Source of the DNA: Bacteriovoracaceae bacterium
Lineage (GTDB): Bacteria > Bdellovibrionota > Bacteriovoracia > Bacteriovoracales > Bacteriovoracaceae
DNA length: 37,050 nt
Assembly (NCBI GenBank): GCA_018060635.1
Contig: JAGOVR010000001.1
Coordinates: 1 to 37,050, forward strand
Direction: 5' to 3'
Position 1 is the stretch's first letter, and each line of letters opens with the position of its first letter. The notes beneath the pieces were generated by a model. The model was not told the DNA's origin. It saw only the letters and a program-made list of their open reading frames with translations, and made no database searches. Positions 26,228-34,072 of this stretch are shown here, in pieces. A program made the position numbers and the translations under genes.

Positions 26228-26242
26228 CACAATATCTAGTAT
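26227..26242. promoter_or_regulatory. NrdR-like box A
   Basis: ACACAATATCTAGTAT resembles the 16-bp NrdR operator (ACACwATATMTwGTGT-like). It touches the nrdJ -35 element. Box-to-box start distance to box B is 40 bp, near four helical turns, as expected for paired NrdR sites. Confidence 0.6.
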
Positions 26243-26266
26243 TTTTTTGCCTCTAAAAACAAAAAC

Positions 26267-26285
26267 ACACTATATCTTGTAGTGT
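26267..26285. promoter_or_regulatory. NrdR-like box B
   Basis: ACACTATATCTTGTAGTGT contains the NrdR core and is itself an inverted repeat (ACACTA/TAGTGT). With box A it suggests repression of nrdJ by NrdR, the ATP/dATP-sensing regulator of ribonucleotide reductase genes. No nrdR gene is in the window. Confidence 0.65.
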
Positions 26286-26484
26286 TTTCTATTTAATAGC
26301 ACTGCCAAAAAATTAAATATGTTGTTAAATCAAGTAAATAGCAAGAAAAATGAGTTGACTTAATTCATCAACTTTCCTCCCCTCTTCAAAATAGGTAATT
26401 ATTATATTCTTTTTTAAATCTTCTATCTTCTCCTTTTTCTTTTATTATATGTGTTTTAAACTCCCTCATCTCAAGGAGCTTTTT
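26286..26484. other. Divergent spacer before the repeat-protein gene
   Basis: About 200 AT-rich bases between box B and the ATG at 26485. No gene is supportable; it must hold the promoter of the plus-strand repeat protein, whose only clear signal is AAGGAG at 26473-26478. Confidence 0.4.
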
Positions 26485-28014
26485 ATGAAGAAAACCATTC
26501 TGTCTCTATTGCTATTTGGAACATCTGCCCTTTTACATTCACAGAGTATTAATTGGGGAAAAACCTACGGTGGTAGCCAAAATGAAAGTCATGCTTTCAT
26601 CCAACCTACCTCCGATGGTGGATACATCATGAGTAGTGATTCAAACTCTAATGATGGAGATGTTTCGGGACATCATGGTAACGGAGACTTCTGGATTATT
26701 AAAATTGACGCTCAAGGAAATTTACAATGGCAGAAAAGTTACGGTGGAAGCCAAATTGAGTCGGCCAGATCTATCCAACCAACTACTGATGGCGGATATA
26801 TCGTCGTAGGCTTGACTCTCTCTAATGACGGGGATGTTTCGAATAATCATGGCGATGAAGACGGCTGGATTATTAAGATTGATGCTCAAGGAAACTTACA
26901 GTGGCAGAAAACCTATGGGGGAAGTTTAGCTGATCGTTTCCATACCATTCAAGCAACTGCTGGCGGGTATATTGTCGCTGGCTATTCCAGTTCTAACGAT
27001 GGAGATGTTGTTTCCCTTAATCATGGTAATGGTGATTTATGGGTAGTTAAAATTGATTTGCAAGGAAGTATTATTTGGGAAAAAAACTATGGTGGAACTG
27101 GAGATGAGTGGGCCAAATCAATTCAACCAACCACTAGTGGATATGTTATAGGGGGATATACTAATTCTAATGATGGAGATGTTACAGGTCATCATGGCAA
27201 TGGAGACTTCTGGGTTATGCACATTGATTCACAAGGAAACTTGCAATGGCAGAAAACCTATGGGGGAAGTCTGGATGAATTATTTAGCACCATCCAGAAA
27301 ACGACGGACGGTGGATATGTGATGACTGGGTATACCACTTCTAATGACGGAGATATTACAAACCACCAAGGACTTCGAGATTTCTGGGTTGTTAAAGTTG
27401 ATAACCAAGGAAACTTGCAGTGGCAAAAAACCTATGGAGGAAATAAAGATGATTGGCCTTATTCCGTTCAACAAACTACTGATGGCGGATACATTGTAGC
27501 TGGACTCTCTAATTCAAATCAAGGTGATGTTACAGATAACCTCGGCGGTTATGATTTTTGGCTTATTAAAATAGATGTTCAAGGAAACTTGCAATGGCAA
27601 AAAACCTATGGAGGAAGTAACCAAGAAGGTGCTGAAGCTATACAAGAAACTCCTGATGGCGGATACATTGTCATTGGTTCTACCCTTTCAAGTGATGGCG
27701 ATGTTACAAATAATTATGGAGGTTCTGATCTTTGGGTACTAAAACTGGATTCTGCAGTTAATAATGAGGAGTTACCCTCTATAAAATCTCTCATATCACC
27801 CAACCCTAACAATGGATTTTTCTTTATCCAATTACCACAACCTCCAATGGGACCAGTGACTTTTTTTATTTATGATTTGACAGGAAAAATTATGACCCAA
27901 ATAGAAAGTGCTTCTGGTCAAAATAAAATTTTGGTTGATGTAAAACTTCCTTCGGGAATTTATTTTGTGGAAGATTCTCAAAAGCAATGGAAGTCTAACA
28001 TTATTATTCATTAA
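26485..28014 (+). CDS. Exported seven-repeat protein with type IX secretion (T9SS type A-like) C-terminus
   Basis: 509 residues. It has a signal peptide (1-20, MKKTILSLLLFGTSALLHSQ) and seven repeats of about 58 residues. Each carries DGGYIVxG, SNDGDV, DFWxxKID and GNLQWQKTYGGS; seven such units suggest a beta-propeller. The C-terminal 84 residues (from 426) read ISPNPNNGFFFIQL, VTFFIYDLTGKIM and LPSGIYFVEDSQ. This is the sorting domain of Bacteroidota proteins exported by the type IX system. The start has AAGGAG at six bases. The host otherwise does not look like Bacteroidota, so lateral gain is likely. No Por secretion gene is present in the window. Partner and ligand are unknown. Confidence 0.85.
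   Translation: MKKTILSLLLFGTSALLHSQSINWGKTYGGSQNESHAFIQPTSDGGYIMSSDSNSNDGDVSGHHGNGDFWIIKIDAQGNLQWQKSYGGSQIESARSIQPTTDGGYIVVGLTLSNDGDVSNNHGDEDGWIIKIDAQGNLQWQKTYGGSLADRFHTIQATAGGYIVAGYSSSNDGDVVSLNHGNGDLWVVKIDLQGSIIWEKNYGGTGDEWAKSIQPTTSGYVIGGYTNSNDGDVTGHHGNGDFWVMHIDSQGNLQWQKTYGGSLDELFSTIQKTTDGGYVMTGYTTSNDGDITNHQGLRDFWVVKVDNQGNLQWQKTYGGNKDDWPYSVQQTTDGGYIVAGLSNSNQGDVTDNLGGYDFWLIKIDVQGNLQWQKTYGGSNQEGAEAIQETPDGGYIVIGSTLSSDGDVTNNYGGSDLWVLKLDSAVNNEELPSIKSLISPNPNNGFFFIQLPQPPMGPVTFFIYDLTGKIMTQIESASGQNKILVDVKLPSGIYFVEDSQKQWKSNIIIH
26551..27759 (+). repeat. Seven tandem repeats of about 174 bp within the repeat-protein gene
   Basis: The protein repeats are also visible in DNA. For example, GGAAACTTRCARTGGCAGAA, followed by AACCTATGGGGGAAGT, recurs near 26889 and 27236 with two mismatches. 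Close versions lie near 26704, 27410 and 27580. This suggests recent unit duplication and scope for copy-number change. Confidence 0.75.
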
Positions 28015-28023
28015 ATGATAAAA

Positions 28024-28041
28024 TTCGACGTTTAGTTCGAA
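28024..28041. repeat. Small palindrome at the 3' end of the TPR gene
   Basis: TTCGA (28024-28028) and TCGAA (28037-28041) with a CGTTTAGT loop, overlapping the TPR stop codon and between two convergent genes. Similar to the element at 2491-2511; it may act as a weak bidirectional terminator. Confidence 0.3.
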
Positions 28042-29270
28042 CTTACATTAGCTAATCTTAAATGATCTTGTTCCTGCTCATAAATATTTTTGTTTTTAAG
28101 AGCATCCTTATTATGTGGATCAAGTTTTATGGATTGATTGCAATCTTCTATGGCCTTAACAATATTTCCTAACTTGAAATAAGCAAAACTTCTGTTGTTG
28201 TAAGGATAGGCATTTTGAGGAACTAATTCTATGGATCGACTGTAGTCATATATGGCATCAAAATAACGCCCTTGTTGAGCATAAACATATCCTCTATTAT
28301 TAAACGCAAATGCCACTAATTTAGGATTACTCGAAAAAGCTCTCTGTATAACTTCAGAATAATTTAATAAAGCACTCTCCCACTGCTTTTGCTCTAAAAA
28401 AAGATTTCCTCTATTCATATAGTACGTTGCATCATTGGAATCAAGGGCTATGGCATTATTGAAGTCCCTTAAAGCATCAATGTCTCTGCCTGATATTAAA
28501 TACGAAAGTCCTCTATTTCCATGGGCATCTGCATGATGAGAATTGATCTTTAATGCCTGTGAATAATCAGCAATAGCTAATTCATGTTTTTGTAAAAAAC
28601 AAAAGATATTACCTCTCATATTATAAATATGAGACAAAATATTTTTGATATCAAATTTTTCTTGATACATTTCTTTATATTCGGTAGGGCCTATTTCGTA
28701 AGCAGAACCAATTCTTGTGGTTTCCCAATTTAAAAAACTACCATCAAGAAAAGTCCAACGAATAAAAGCGTGGTGAGAAACCATAATCATGCTTAAAGGC
28801 ATATAACTATTATCAATTCCCAGATAATTTAAAATGTACGAACCTATTTCAATATAAAGCATTGAAAGAAGATCACAATCCATACCCAAAGTTTTAGCAT
28901 TTTGAAGAAAATCATGAGATTCAATAAATGTAATTCCACTATTTGCTATTGCCTTGTCCACTTTATGCAGAAAAAAAAGGGCCACATCCTTGGCTTCTTT
29001 TTTTTCTAATGATTTTAAAATAAGAGCTTGCGCATTTTTATTTCCCCTGATGGCCGAACTTATTAACTCCCTTCTCTCTCCATGCAAAAGACCTAATTCT
29101 AAAATGGCCTTCTTTTTAACCATATCAATAGTTGTCACTAAATTTTTAGGTATAACTAATCCTGCTTCTTTGGCCAAGAGAAGATATTTAGAAACTGGAG
29201 AAGGCGTTACAATATTCTGAGCTTGTACATTAATAGAGAGAAAAAAAGAAATTAAAAAAAAAATCTTCAT
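28032..29270 (-). CDS. Exported transglutaminase-like protein with TPR repeats
   Basis: 412 residues with a signal peptide (1-18, ending NVQAQ). An N-terminal part (about 30-205) has the C...H...N/E layout of transglutaminase-like/SirB1-type domains: MDCDLLSMLYIEIG (Cys132), VSHHAFIRWTF (His166/167) and LNWETT (Glu183). From about 215 to 400 come five or more TPR units (YNMRGNIFCFLQKHELAIADYSQALKI, HGNRGLSYLISG, YMNRGNLFLEQ, FNNRGYVYAQQG, YNNRSFAYFKLG). Periplasmic scaffold or peptidase-like role is plausible; activity is not shown. Its neighbours are the repeat protein (convergent) and the basic small protein. Confidence 0.75.
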   Translation of the reverse strand: MKIFFLISFFLSINVQAQNIVTPSPVSKYLLLAKEAGLVIPKNLVTTIDMVKKKAILELGLLHGERRELISSAIRGNKNAQALILKSLEKKEAKDVALFFLHKVDKAIANSGITFIESHDFLQNAKTLGMDCDLLSMLYIEIGSYILNYLGIDNSYMPLSMIMVSHHAFIRWTFLDGSFLNWETTRIGSAYEIGPTEYKEMYQEKFDIKNILSHIYNMRGNIFCFLQKHELAIADYSQALKINSHHADAHGNRGLSYLISGRDIDALRDFNNAIALDSNDATYYMNRGNLFLEQKQWESALLNYSEVIQRAFSSNPKLVAFAFNNRGYVYAQQGRYFDAIYDYSRSIELVPQNAYPYNNRSFAYFKLGNIVKAIEDCNQSIKLDPHNKDALKNKNIYEQEQDHLRLANVSSN

Positions 29271-29423
29271 ATAGATACGACCACTTTTAAATAAGCCTAA
29301 AATAACTAGAGGATTCTAGCAAAAAAAAAGCGTACGTCTATAATTAGATATCTCATTCTAAAACAGGAATTCAAAGAGTTAGCGACTTAAAATCTCTTAT
29401 GAAGATTTATTCTCTCTATGAAA

Positions 29424-29546
29424 CTAAGTATTATGATTTTTCAAAAGCTTTCTCTTGCGAGCAATCCTTTTCAACTTTACACGGCTTTTTTTATTTTTAC
29501 GGGGCTTCTTAGGTGTATGAGACTTTTTCAATTTTTTCTTTGCCAT
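29424..29546 (-). CDS. Small basic protein, 40 residues
   Basis: A 40-codon frame beginning MAKKKLKKSHTPKKPRK; 15 Lys and 5 Arg out of 40. AAGGA lies six bases before the ATG. A candidate promoter has -10 TATACT (29572-29567). No family recognised. The composition suggests nucleic-acid binding, like the 20-residue MAKKK protein at 19025; the two share only the first five residues and overall charge. Divergent from the exported protein gene by 35 bp. Confidence 0.6.
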   Translation of the reverse strand: MAKKKLKKSHTPKKPRKNKKSRVKLKRIARKRKLLKNHNT

Positions 29547-29574
29547 AAACAATCCTTAAAAAATTAAGTATAAT
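29546..29574 (+). promoter_or_regulatory. Promoter giving a likely leaderless mRNA
   Basis: TAAACA (29546-29551), 17 bases, TATAAT (29569-29574). The predicted start point is at or one base before the ATG at 29582, which has no ribosome binding site. The -10 overlaps the opposite-strand -10 (29567-29572) of the basic protein gene. Confidence 0.5.
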
Positions 29575-29581
29575 ATTTTTT

Positions 29582-30379
29582 ATGTTACTGTTAAATGCTC
29601 TTAAAAGACAACTTCTTTCCTCTCTTTTCCTAGGGATATCTTTGTGTGCCCAGTCCCAAGAATTTGCAGGCTGTCCTGAGGATTCCTTGTGCACTAAAGA
29701 AAGTGGGCAACAAAGAAGCGAGTGGACTCAATTCTTTAAAAATCACAAACAATCCAACAACAAAGTCCCTTTTTTAAAAAATTTACACCGTAAAACGGGT
29801 CTTCCTGTCCCTACTTGGTGGCGTAGCAAAAAAACATCTCTCCTAAAATCTCCTCACAGTATCCTATGGGATTCTCCTTGCTCCTACCATCATCAAGCAA
29901 GTAATCCTTATAAGTTTTTCATTGCTGAGACTTTTATAAAAAATACTCATGGAGAGAAAGTGACACTTGTCACAGCAGGGAAAACGCACTCAATTGCTTT
30001 AGGTGAAGAGCTCATGCTAGACCCCCTTTATATTTGGCATAATTCTCATACGCCCACTCTTTATTATGTTCCAAGACAAGAACTCCCTCTTTATTTGCAG
30101 GGAAGAGAAATTTTTTTAATTCTTGATTTTGAAGAAAATTATTATGGACTTAAAATTTCCTCCTCTGGAGAATGGGAAGTGGCCGCTCTTGATACTTCTT
30201 CCTCTTTTTATAACGAACATCCTCGCAAAGAAGTTCCTTGCCCTGAAAAAAGTAAAACTTTTCTCAAAGATAAGATTAAAAATTATTTGAAATTTTATCA
30301 AAGCACCGTTTGCTATGAAATATGGGACAAACAAAAAAAAGAAAAAGTTTTAGTCCAATCATTTGAAGCTTGTCGCTAA
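29582..30379 (+). CDS. Exported protein, unknown function
   Basis: 265 residues with an apparent signal peptide (1-25, MLLLNALKRQLLSSLFLGISLCAQSQ region). Not recognised. It has a Trp/Pro/Lys-rich segment (TGLPVPTWWRSKKTS) and seven cysteines, four of which (GCPEDSLC, VPCPEKS, TVCYEIW) could pair. A beta-rich centre follows (VTLVTAGKTHSIALGEELML). Its only nearby start signal is the promoter directly upstream, which implies leaderless translation. It ends one base before the convergent lipoprotein gene stop. Confidence 0.65.
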   Translation: MLLLNALKRQLLSSLFLGISLCAQSQEFAGCPEDSLCTKESGQQRSEWTQFFKNHKQSNNKVPFLKNLHRKTGLPVPTWWRSKKTSLLKSPHSILWDSPCSYHHQASNPYKFFIAETFIKNTHGEKVTLVTAGKTHSIALGEELMLDPLYIWHNSHTPTLYYVPRQELPLYLQGREIFLILDFEENYYGLKISSSGEWEVAALDTSSSFYNEHPRKEVPCPEKSKTFLKDKIKNYLKFYQSTVCYEIWDKQKKEKVLVQSFEACR

Positions 30380-30380
30380 G

Positions 30381-31313
30381 CTAATATATATTTAAAACAT
30401 CCATAAGTGTTCTCTCCACCTCTTTAGGTCTGGAAGGATCGCAGGCCCGCGTACGGTTTATGCGTAAAGGAATCCCTCGCATTTCAAGGCCTGGCCCCAC
30501 ATCAGAAGTTTTAGTTTCAATTGTTACAAGTTCACCTAACCCTGCACTTATTAACTTAATACAATCTTCTTGAGAAGGAATCGTTGTCGGATCTGCAACA
30601 TTCGGACAACTGTAAGTTGTCGTGACTTGTTGATCTGTAGAATGCACCACTACTTGTAATGTTTCTATAATACGATAATAGTTGGAATCATCTTCCTTCG
30701 CTCCTAAACTCACATTCACACAAAGGTAATGACCTCCATCACCTATCCCGCAATCAGCATCCTTAGCAAAATCATAAAAATAAGTTTTTCCTGAAAAAGC
30801 GGAAGGTCTAAAATTATCTAAATAAAAGCTTCCATCATAATCACTTACACTCGCACATAAATTTGCAATATTAGGATCACTAGCATCCATCACGTCATAA
30901 ATAGCACGATTACTCACACCTTCAACTTTGGTATATTTCAAATTACTTAATCCCTCTTTACTAATATTCATACCAAAGCTTTCTTCAATATCATTATCAC
31001 TTAAACAAGATCTGTAATTTAATTCAAAATCATAAAGAGCTGATCTATAAGAAGTATAATTCCCATCACTTTTTTTCACGTTACTATTATTGTCATGAGC
31101 TGTTTTAGATAAATTAAGATAACGACAAAAACGTTCTGCAATCAAACCATCATCAATACTTAATACCCCACCTTCTTGCGTAAGGTCACCGATAGCGGGA
31201 GCTATTGAAGTACTTCCCCCTCCTCCCCCTTTCTTGTCATTTTTTATATCTTTGCAAGCCATTGTTAAAAAAAATGCTATAAAGATAATTGGTTTAATTA
31301 TTTGAAATTTCAT
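30381..31313 (-). CDS. Lipoprotein, tandem paralogue A
   Basis: 310 residues. Signal peptide with lipobox TMAC (Cys20), then CKDIKNDKKGGGGG and the conserved GDLTQEGGVLSIDDGLIAERFCRYLNLS. Family unknown. Residues 40-228 are nearly identical to paralogue B (one amino-acid change in the DNA-matched block), while the signal/linker and last 80 residues have diverged. Conserved cysteines (RFCRYL, RSCLSD, ANLCAS, ADCGIG, YLCVNV) suggest disulfides. Both end in LEMRGIPxRINRxRAC and TLMDVLxIY. AGGAG precedes the ATG by six bases. Likely outer-membrane or periplasmic. Confidence 0.75.
   Translation of the reverse strand: MKFQIIKPIIFIAFFLTMACKDIKNDKKGGGGGSTSIAPAIGDLTQEGGVLSIDDGLIAERFCRYLNLSKTAHDNNSNVKKSDGNYTSYRSALYDFELNYRSCLSDNDIEESFGMNISKEGLSNLKYTKVEGVSNRAIYDVMDASDPNIANLCASVSDYDGSFYLDNFRPSAFSGKTYFYDFAKDADCGIGDGGHYLCVNVSLGAKEDDSNYYRIIETLQVVVHSTDQQVTTTYSCPNVADPTTIPSQEDCIKLISAGLGELVTIETKTSDVGPGLEMRGIPLRINRTRACDPSRPKEVERTLMDVLNIY
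30629..31196. repeat. 568-bp near-identical block, copy A
   Basis: Aligns without gaps to 31692-32259 with 8 substitutions by my reading (about 98.6% identity), mostly synonymous. Flanking parts of the same genes are clearly more diverged. Confidence 0.85.
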
Positions 31314-31464
31314 TACTATCTCCTACCATATTTATCGGATTAAAAGAGTAGATGATTATAGCAATAATGATAAAAAAGAATTAAAAATTAAAAAAAAGAA
31401 CAAAATTTTAATGTGTTATGTAGGACTGTGACTTAAATCCCCTGCCACAAAGGAAAGGCTACAA

Positions 31465-32415
31465 TTAATAAATACCTAAAACATCCATAAGGGTCGTTTC
31501 AACCTCGTTGTCATCATTTGCAGAGCAAGCACGTTCTCGATTAATTCTGACAGGAATCCCGCGCATTTCTAAGCCAGGAGCGATATCAGTGGCCTCTATT
31601 GTCGTTGTGAAACCACGAATAGCAACACAGGCAGGCCCTGACATAGGGTTTCCACTGATAGGATCAATACATGAATAAGTCGTAAGAATTCGTTGATCTG
31701 TAGAATGCACCACTACTTGTAATGTTTCTATAATACGATAATAGTTGGAATCATCTTCCTTCGCTCCTAAACTCACATTCACGCAAAGATAATGACCTCC
31801 ATCACCTATCCCGCAATCAGCATCCTTAGCAAAATCATAAAAATAAGTTTTTCCTGAAAAAGCGGAAGGTCTAAAATTATCTAAGTAAAAGCTTCCATCA
31901 TAATCACTTACACTCGCACATAAATTTGCAATATTAGAATCACTAGCATCCATCACATCATAAATAGCACGGTTACTCACACCTTCAACTTTGGTATATT
32001 TCAAATTACTTAAACCCTCTTTACTAATATTCATACCAAAGCTTTCTTCAATATCATTATCACTTAAACAAGATCTGTAATTTAATTCAAAATCATAAAG
32101 AGCTGATCTATAAGAAGTATAATTCCCATCACTTTTTTTCACGTTACTATTATTGTCATGAGCTGTTTTAGATAAATTTAGATAACGACAAAAACGTTCT
32201 GCAATCAAACCATCATCAATACTTAATACCCCACCTTCTTGCGTAAGGTCACCGATAGCAAGACCTCCCATGGAAGCTTCTGCCCCTGCTCCTTTTTTAC
32301 CGTTTTTTATATCCTTACAACTCCATAAGTTAACTAAAGTTAAACTTAAGAAAACAAAGAGAGCTGTATGTCGACATTTCATTTTAACCCCCAAACCACA
32401 AGTCCATAAATCCAT
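31465..32415 (-). CDS. Lipoprotein, tandem paralogue B
   Basis: 316 residues, upstream copy of the pair. Lipobox LWSC with Cys33, then CKDIKNGKKGAGAEAS. The central 53-241 region equals paralogue A except for one residue (Ser for Pro in ASDSNIANLC). The C-terminal part differs (TYSCIDPISGNP versus TYSCPNVADP) but returns to LEMRGIPVRINRERAC. The start at 32415 has AAGGAG eight bases upstream; an ATG at 32382 gives a more usual signal peptide but only a GGGGGT-like site. The 150-bp gap to the next copy has no gene. Function unknown. Confidence 0.75.
   Translation of the reverse strand: MDLWTCGLGVKMKCRHTALFVFLSLTLVNLWSCKDIKNGKKGAGAEASMGGLAIGDLTQEGGVLSIDDGLIAERFCRYLNLSKTAHDNNSNVKKSDGNYTSYRSALYDFELNYRSCLSDNDIEESFGMNISKEGLSNLKYTKVEGVSNRAIYDVMDASDSNIANLCASVSDYDGSFYLDNFRPSAFSGKTYFYDFAKDADCGIGDGGHYLCVNVSLGAKEDDSNYYRIIETLQVVVHSTDQRILTTYSCIDPISGNPMSGPACVAIRGFTTTIEATDIAPGLEMRGIPVRINRERACSANDDNEVETTLMDVLGIY
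31692..32259. repeat. 568-bp near-identical block, copy B
   Basis: Partner of 30629-31196, at a constant offset of 1063 bases. Confidence 0.85.
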
Positions 32416-32576
32416 AAGAATTTCTCCTTATGAACCACTTATCGTTAATTTTAGTTTATTATATGAAATAAAAATAATTCTTCTCGGGTATTCCCCCTAG
32501 TAAAAACCCTACTCTTCTCATAATATGAATACTTACAATGAGTTAGAGCTTATTTTTAACTCTTCTAAGGATTGCC

Positions 32577-32996
32577 ATGAACTATTGGCTGGTAAAGTCA
32601 GAACCTACTGTTTTTTCATTTGAAGACCTTAAAAAGGCCCCTCAGCAAAAAACCAGTTGGGACGGCGTTCGTAATTATCAGGCCAGAAATTTTTTGAGAG
32701 ATGACCTTAAAAAAGGTGATCTGGTTCTTTTTTATCACTCTAATTGTGATGCCATTGGGATTGCAGGAGTGGCTGAAGTTATCAAAGAAGGTTATCCCGA
32801 AAAAACAGATTCAACTTGGTATAGTGTGGATATAAAGTGGAAAAAAGACTTTCACCATTTTTTAACTCTTAAAGAACTTAAAACAATCCCTGAACTTAAA
32901 GAGATGAAACTGTTACAAAAAGGACAACGCCTTTCCGTTCAACCTGTAAGCAAGCAAGAATTTGAAATTATTTATCAAAAAGGATTTAAAACATAG
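32577..32996 (+). CDS. EVE-domain protein
   Basis: 139 residues forming one EVE (PUA-like) domain: NYWLVKSEPTVFSFEDLKK, TSWDGVRNYQARNFLRD and KKGDLVLFYHSNC, then GIAGVAEVIKEGYPEKT. The aromatic cage and NYQARN motif are typical of the family that binds modified bases in DNA or RNA. Cellular role unknown; a housekeeping copy is common in proteobacteria. AAGG lies five bases before the ATG. Its last 22 bases overlap the convergent bamB-like gene. Confidence 0.9.
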   Translation: MNYWLVKSEPTVFSFEDLKKAPQQKTSWDGVRNYQARNFLRDDLKKGDLVLFYHSNCDAIGIAGVAEVIKEGYPEKTDSTWYSVDIKWKKDFHHFLTLKELKTIPELKEMKLLQKGQRLSVQPVSKQEFEIIYQKGFKT

Positions 32997-34072
32997 AGAT
33001 GGTGACGATTGGTATAAATGGCCAAGAGATCCTCTTCTAAAGCGAAGTCAGTGTAAACCACGGAGTCCTTTCCTCCATAAAAAAAGTGTTTTTCTTCTTT
33101 TAATGTTTGAGGATGAAGAATACGCAAAACCCCATCCGCACTCGTCACAACTAGCTTATCTTTCCATATTTTCATTCCCGTAATGGCCTTAGTGGTCATC
33201 TGCACTTTTAATTTTTCTGTCCCTTGAGGAGTTATTTGAATAATTTTACCATCCATCGTTCCTAAGAAGAGATCTCCTGCATACACCAAAGGAGCACGGT
33301 AAAGAGAGTAATTAAATTTTTGAATAATCTCTCCTGTCTGAGGATTAATAGCCGTCAACATATCAGCGGCACTACAAGCAAATAAAATATCCCCTAATAA
33401 CACAGGAGTGGTATCTACATCTATAAACTTAGTGGCCAAGGTTAGTTTTTGCTCCCATAAAAGATCACCTGTTTCTAATTTCAATGCCACGAGACTTCCA
33501 TCCGCAAACCCCACTAAAACTTTATCTTGATAAATAGTTGGGTGAGAAATTTTATGTAACGTTGTTATGTAGGAAATAGATTTTTTATAAACCCATAAAA
33601 TTTTTAAAGCCTTAAGATCAACAGAAACAACACTATGATTTTTTAAATGAATAAAAAGCCTTCCATCCCAAAGAGTTCCTGCCTCTTGGGCCGACCCACC
33701 TAACTCAATAGTTTGCTCTAGCTTTCCACTCAAAGCATTACGAATAATGAGCTCTCCTTTTTGATTCACATAGAGAACTTTGTCCTCCCAAATAGTAGCC
33801 CCAGCTGTCACAGGATAATCTTCTTGAACTTGCCACAATATACGCCCTGTCTTCACGTCTTGTGCTGTAAAAACTTTTTGCGGAGTTGCAAGATATAAAA
33901 TATTTTGAAAAATAAAAGGTTCCGCCATTCCAATGCCACGATTCCCACTACTAAAAGCAGGCTCAAAATTTTTACTCCATTTTACCTTAAGAGAAGATGA
34001 GGCTCTCTCTAATGGCGTAAAAGCACAGGAGAAAAAAAGAAAACAGCATAAGAAAAAAGAAATAAAACTCAT
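32975..34072 (-). CDS. bamB: BamB-like PQQ-repeat lipoprotein
   Basis: 365 residues. Lipobox FFSC at the start (Cys16). The rest is a beta-propeller of PQQ-type repeats (AQDVKTGRILWQVQ, VDLKALKILWVYK, LKLETGDLLWEQK, INPQTGEIIQKF). BamB is the scaffold lipoprotein of the outer-membrane protein assembly machine. Identity rests on the repeats plus the conserved neighbourhood: it overlaps the yfgM-like gene by 4 bp (ATGA), with der nearby, as in gamma-proteobacteria. Confidence 0.8.
   Translation of the reverse strand: MSFISFFLCCFLFFSCAFTPLERASSSLKVKWSKNFEPAFSSGNRGIGMAEPFIFQNILYLATPQKVFTAQDVKTGRILWQVQEDYPVTAGATIWEDKVLYVNQKGELIIRNALSGKLEQTIELGGSAQEAGTLWDGRLFIHLKNHSVVSVDLKALKILWVYKKSISYITTLHKISHPTIYQDKVLVGFADGSLVALKLETGDLLWEQKLTLATKFIDVDTTPVLLGDILFACSAADMLTAINPQTGEIIQKFNYSLYRAPLVYAGDLFLGTMDGKIIQITPQGTEKLKVQMTTKAITGMKIWKDKLVVTSADGVLRILHPQTLKEEKHFFYGGKDSVVYTDFALEEDLLAIYTNRHHLYVLNPF

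Noticed and set aside
26065..26484. Cobalamin riboswitch ahead of the B12-dependent reductase
   Set aside because: I saw no B12-box-like conserved core; the leader has only one short AT-rich stem, and the clearer signal is the pair of NrdR-like boxes.
26551..27759. CRISPR-like or satellite repeats
   Set aside because: The periodicity is in frame, encodes a conserved protein repeat and has no regular spacers.
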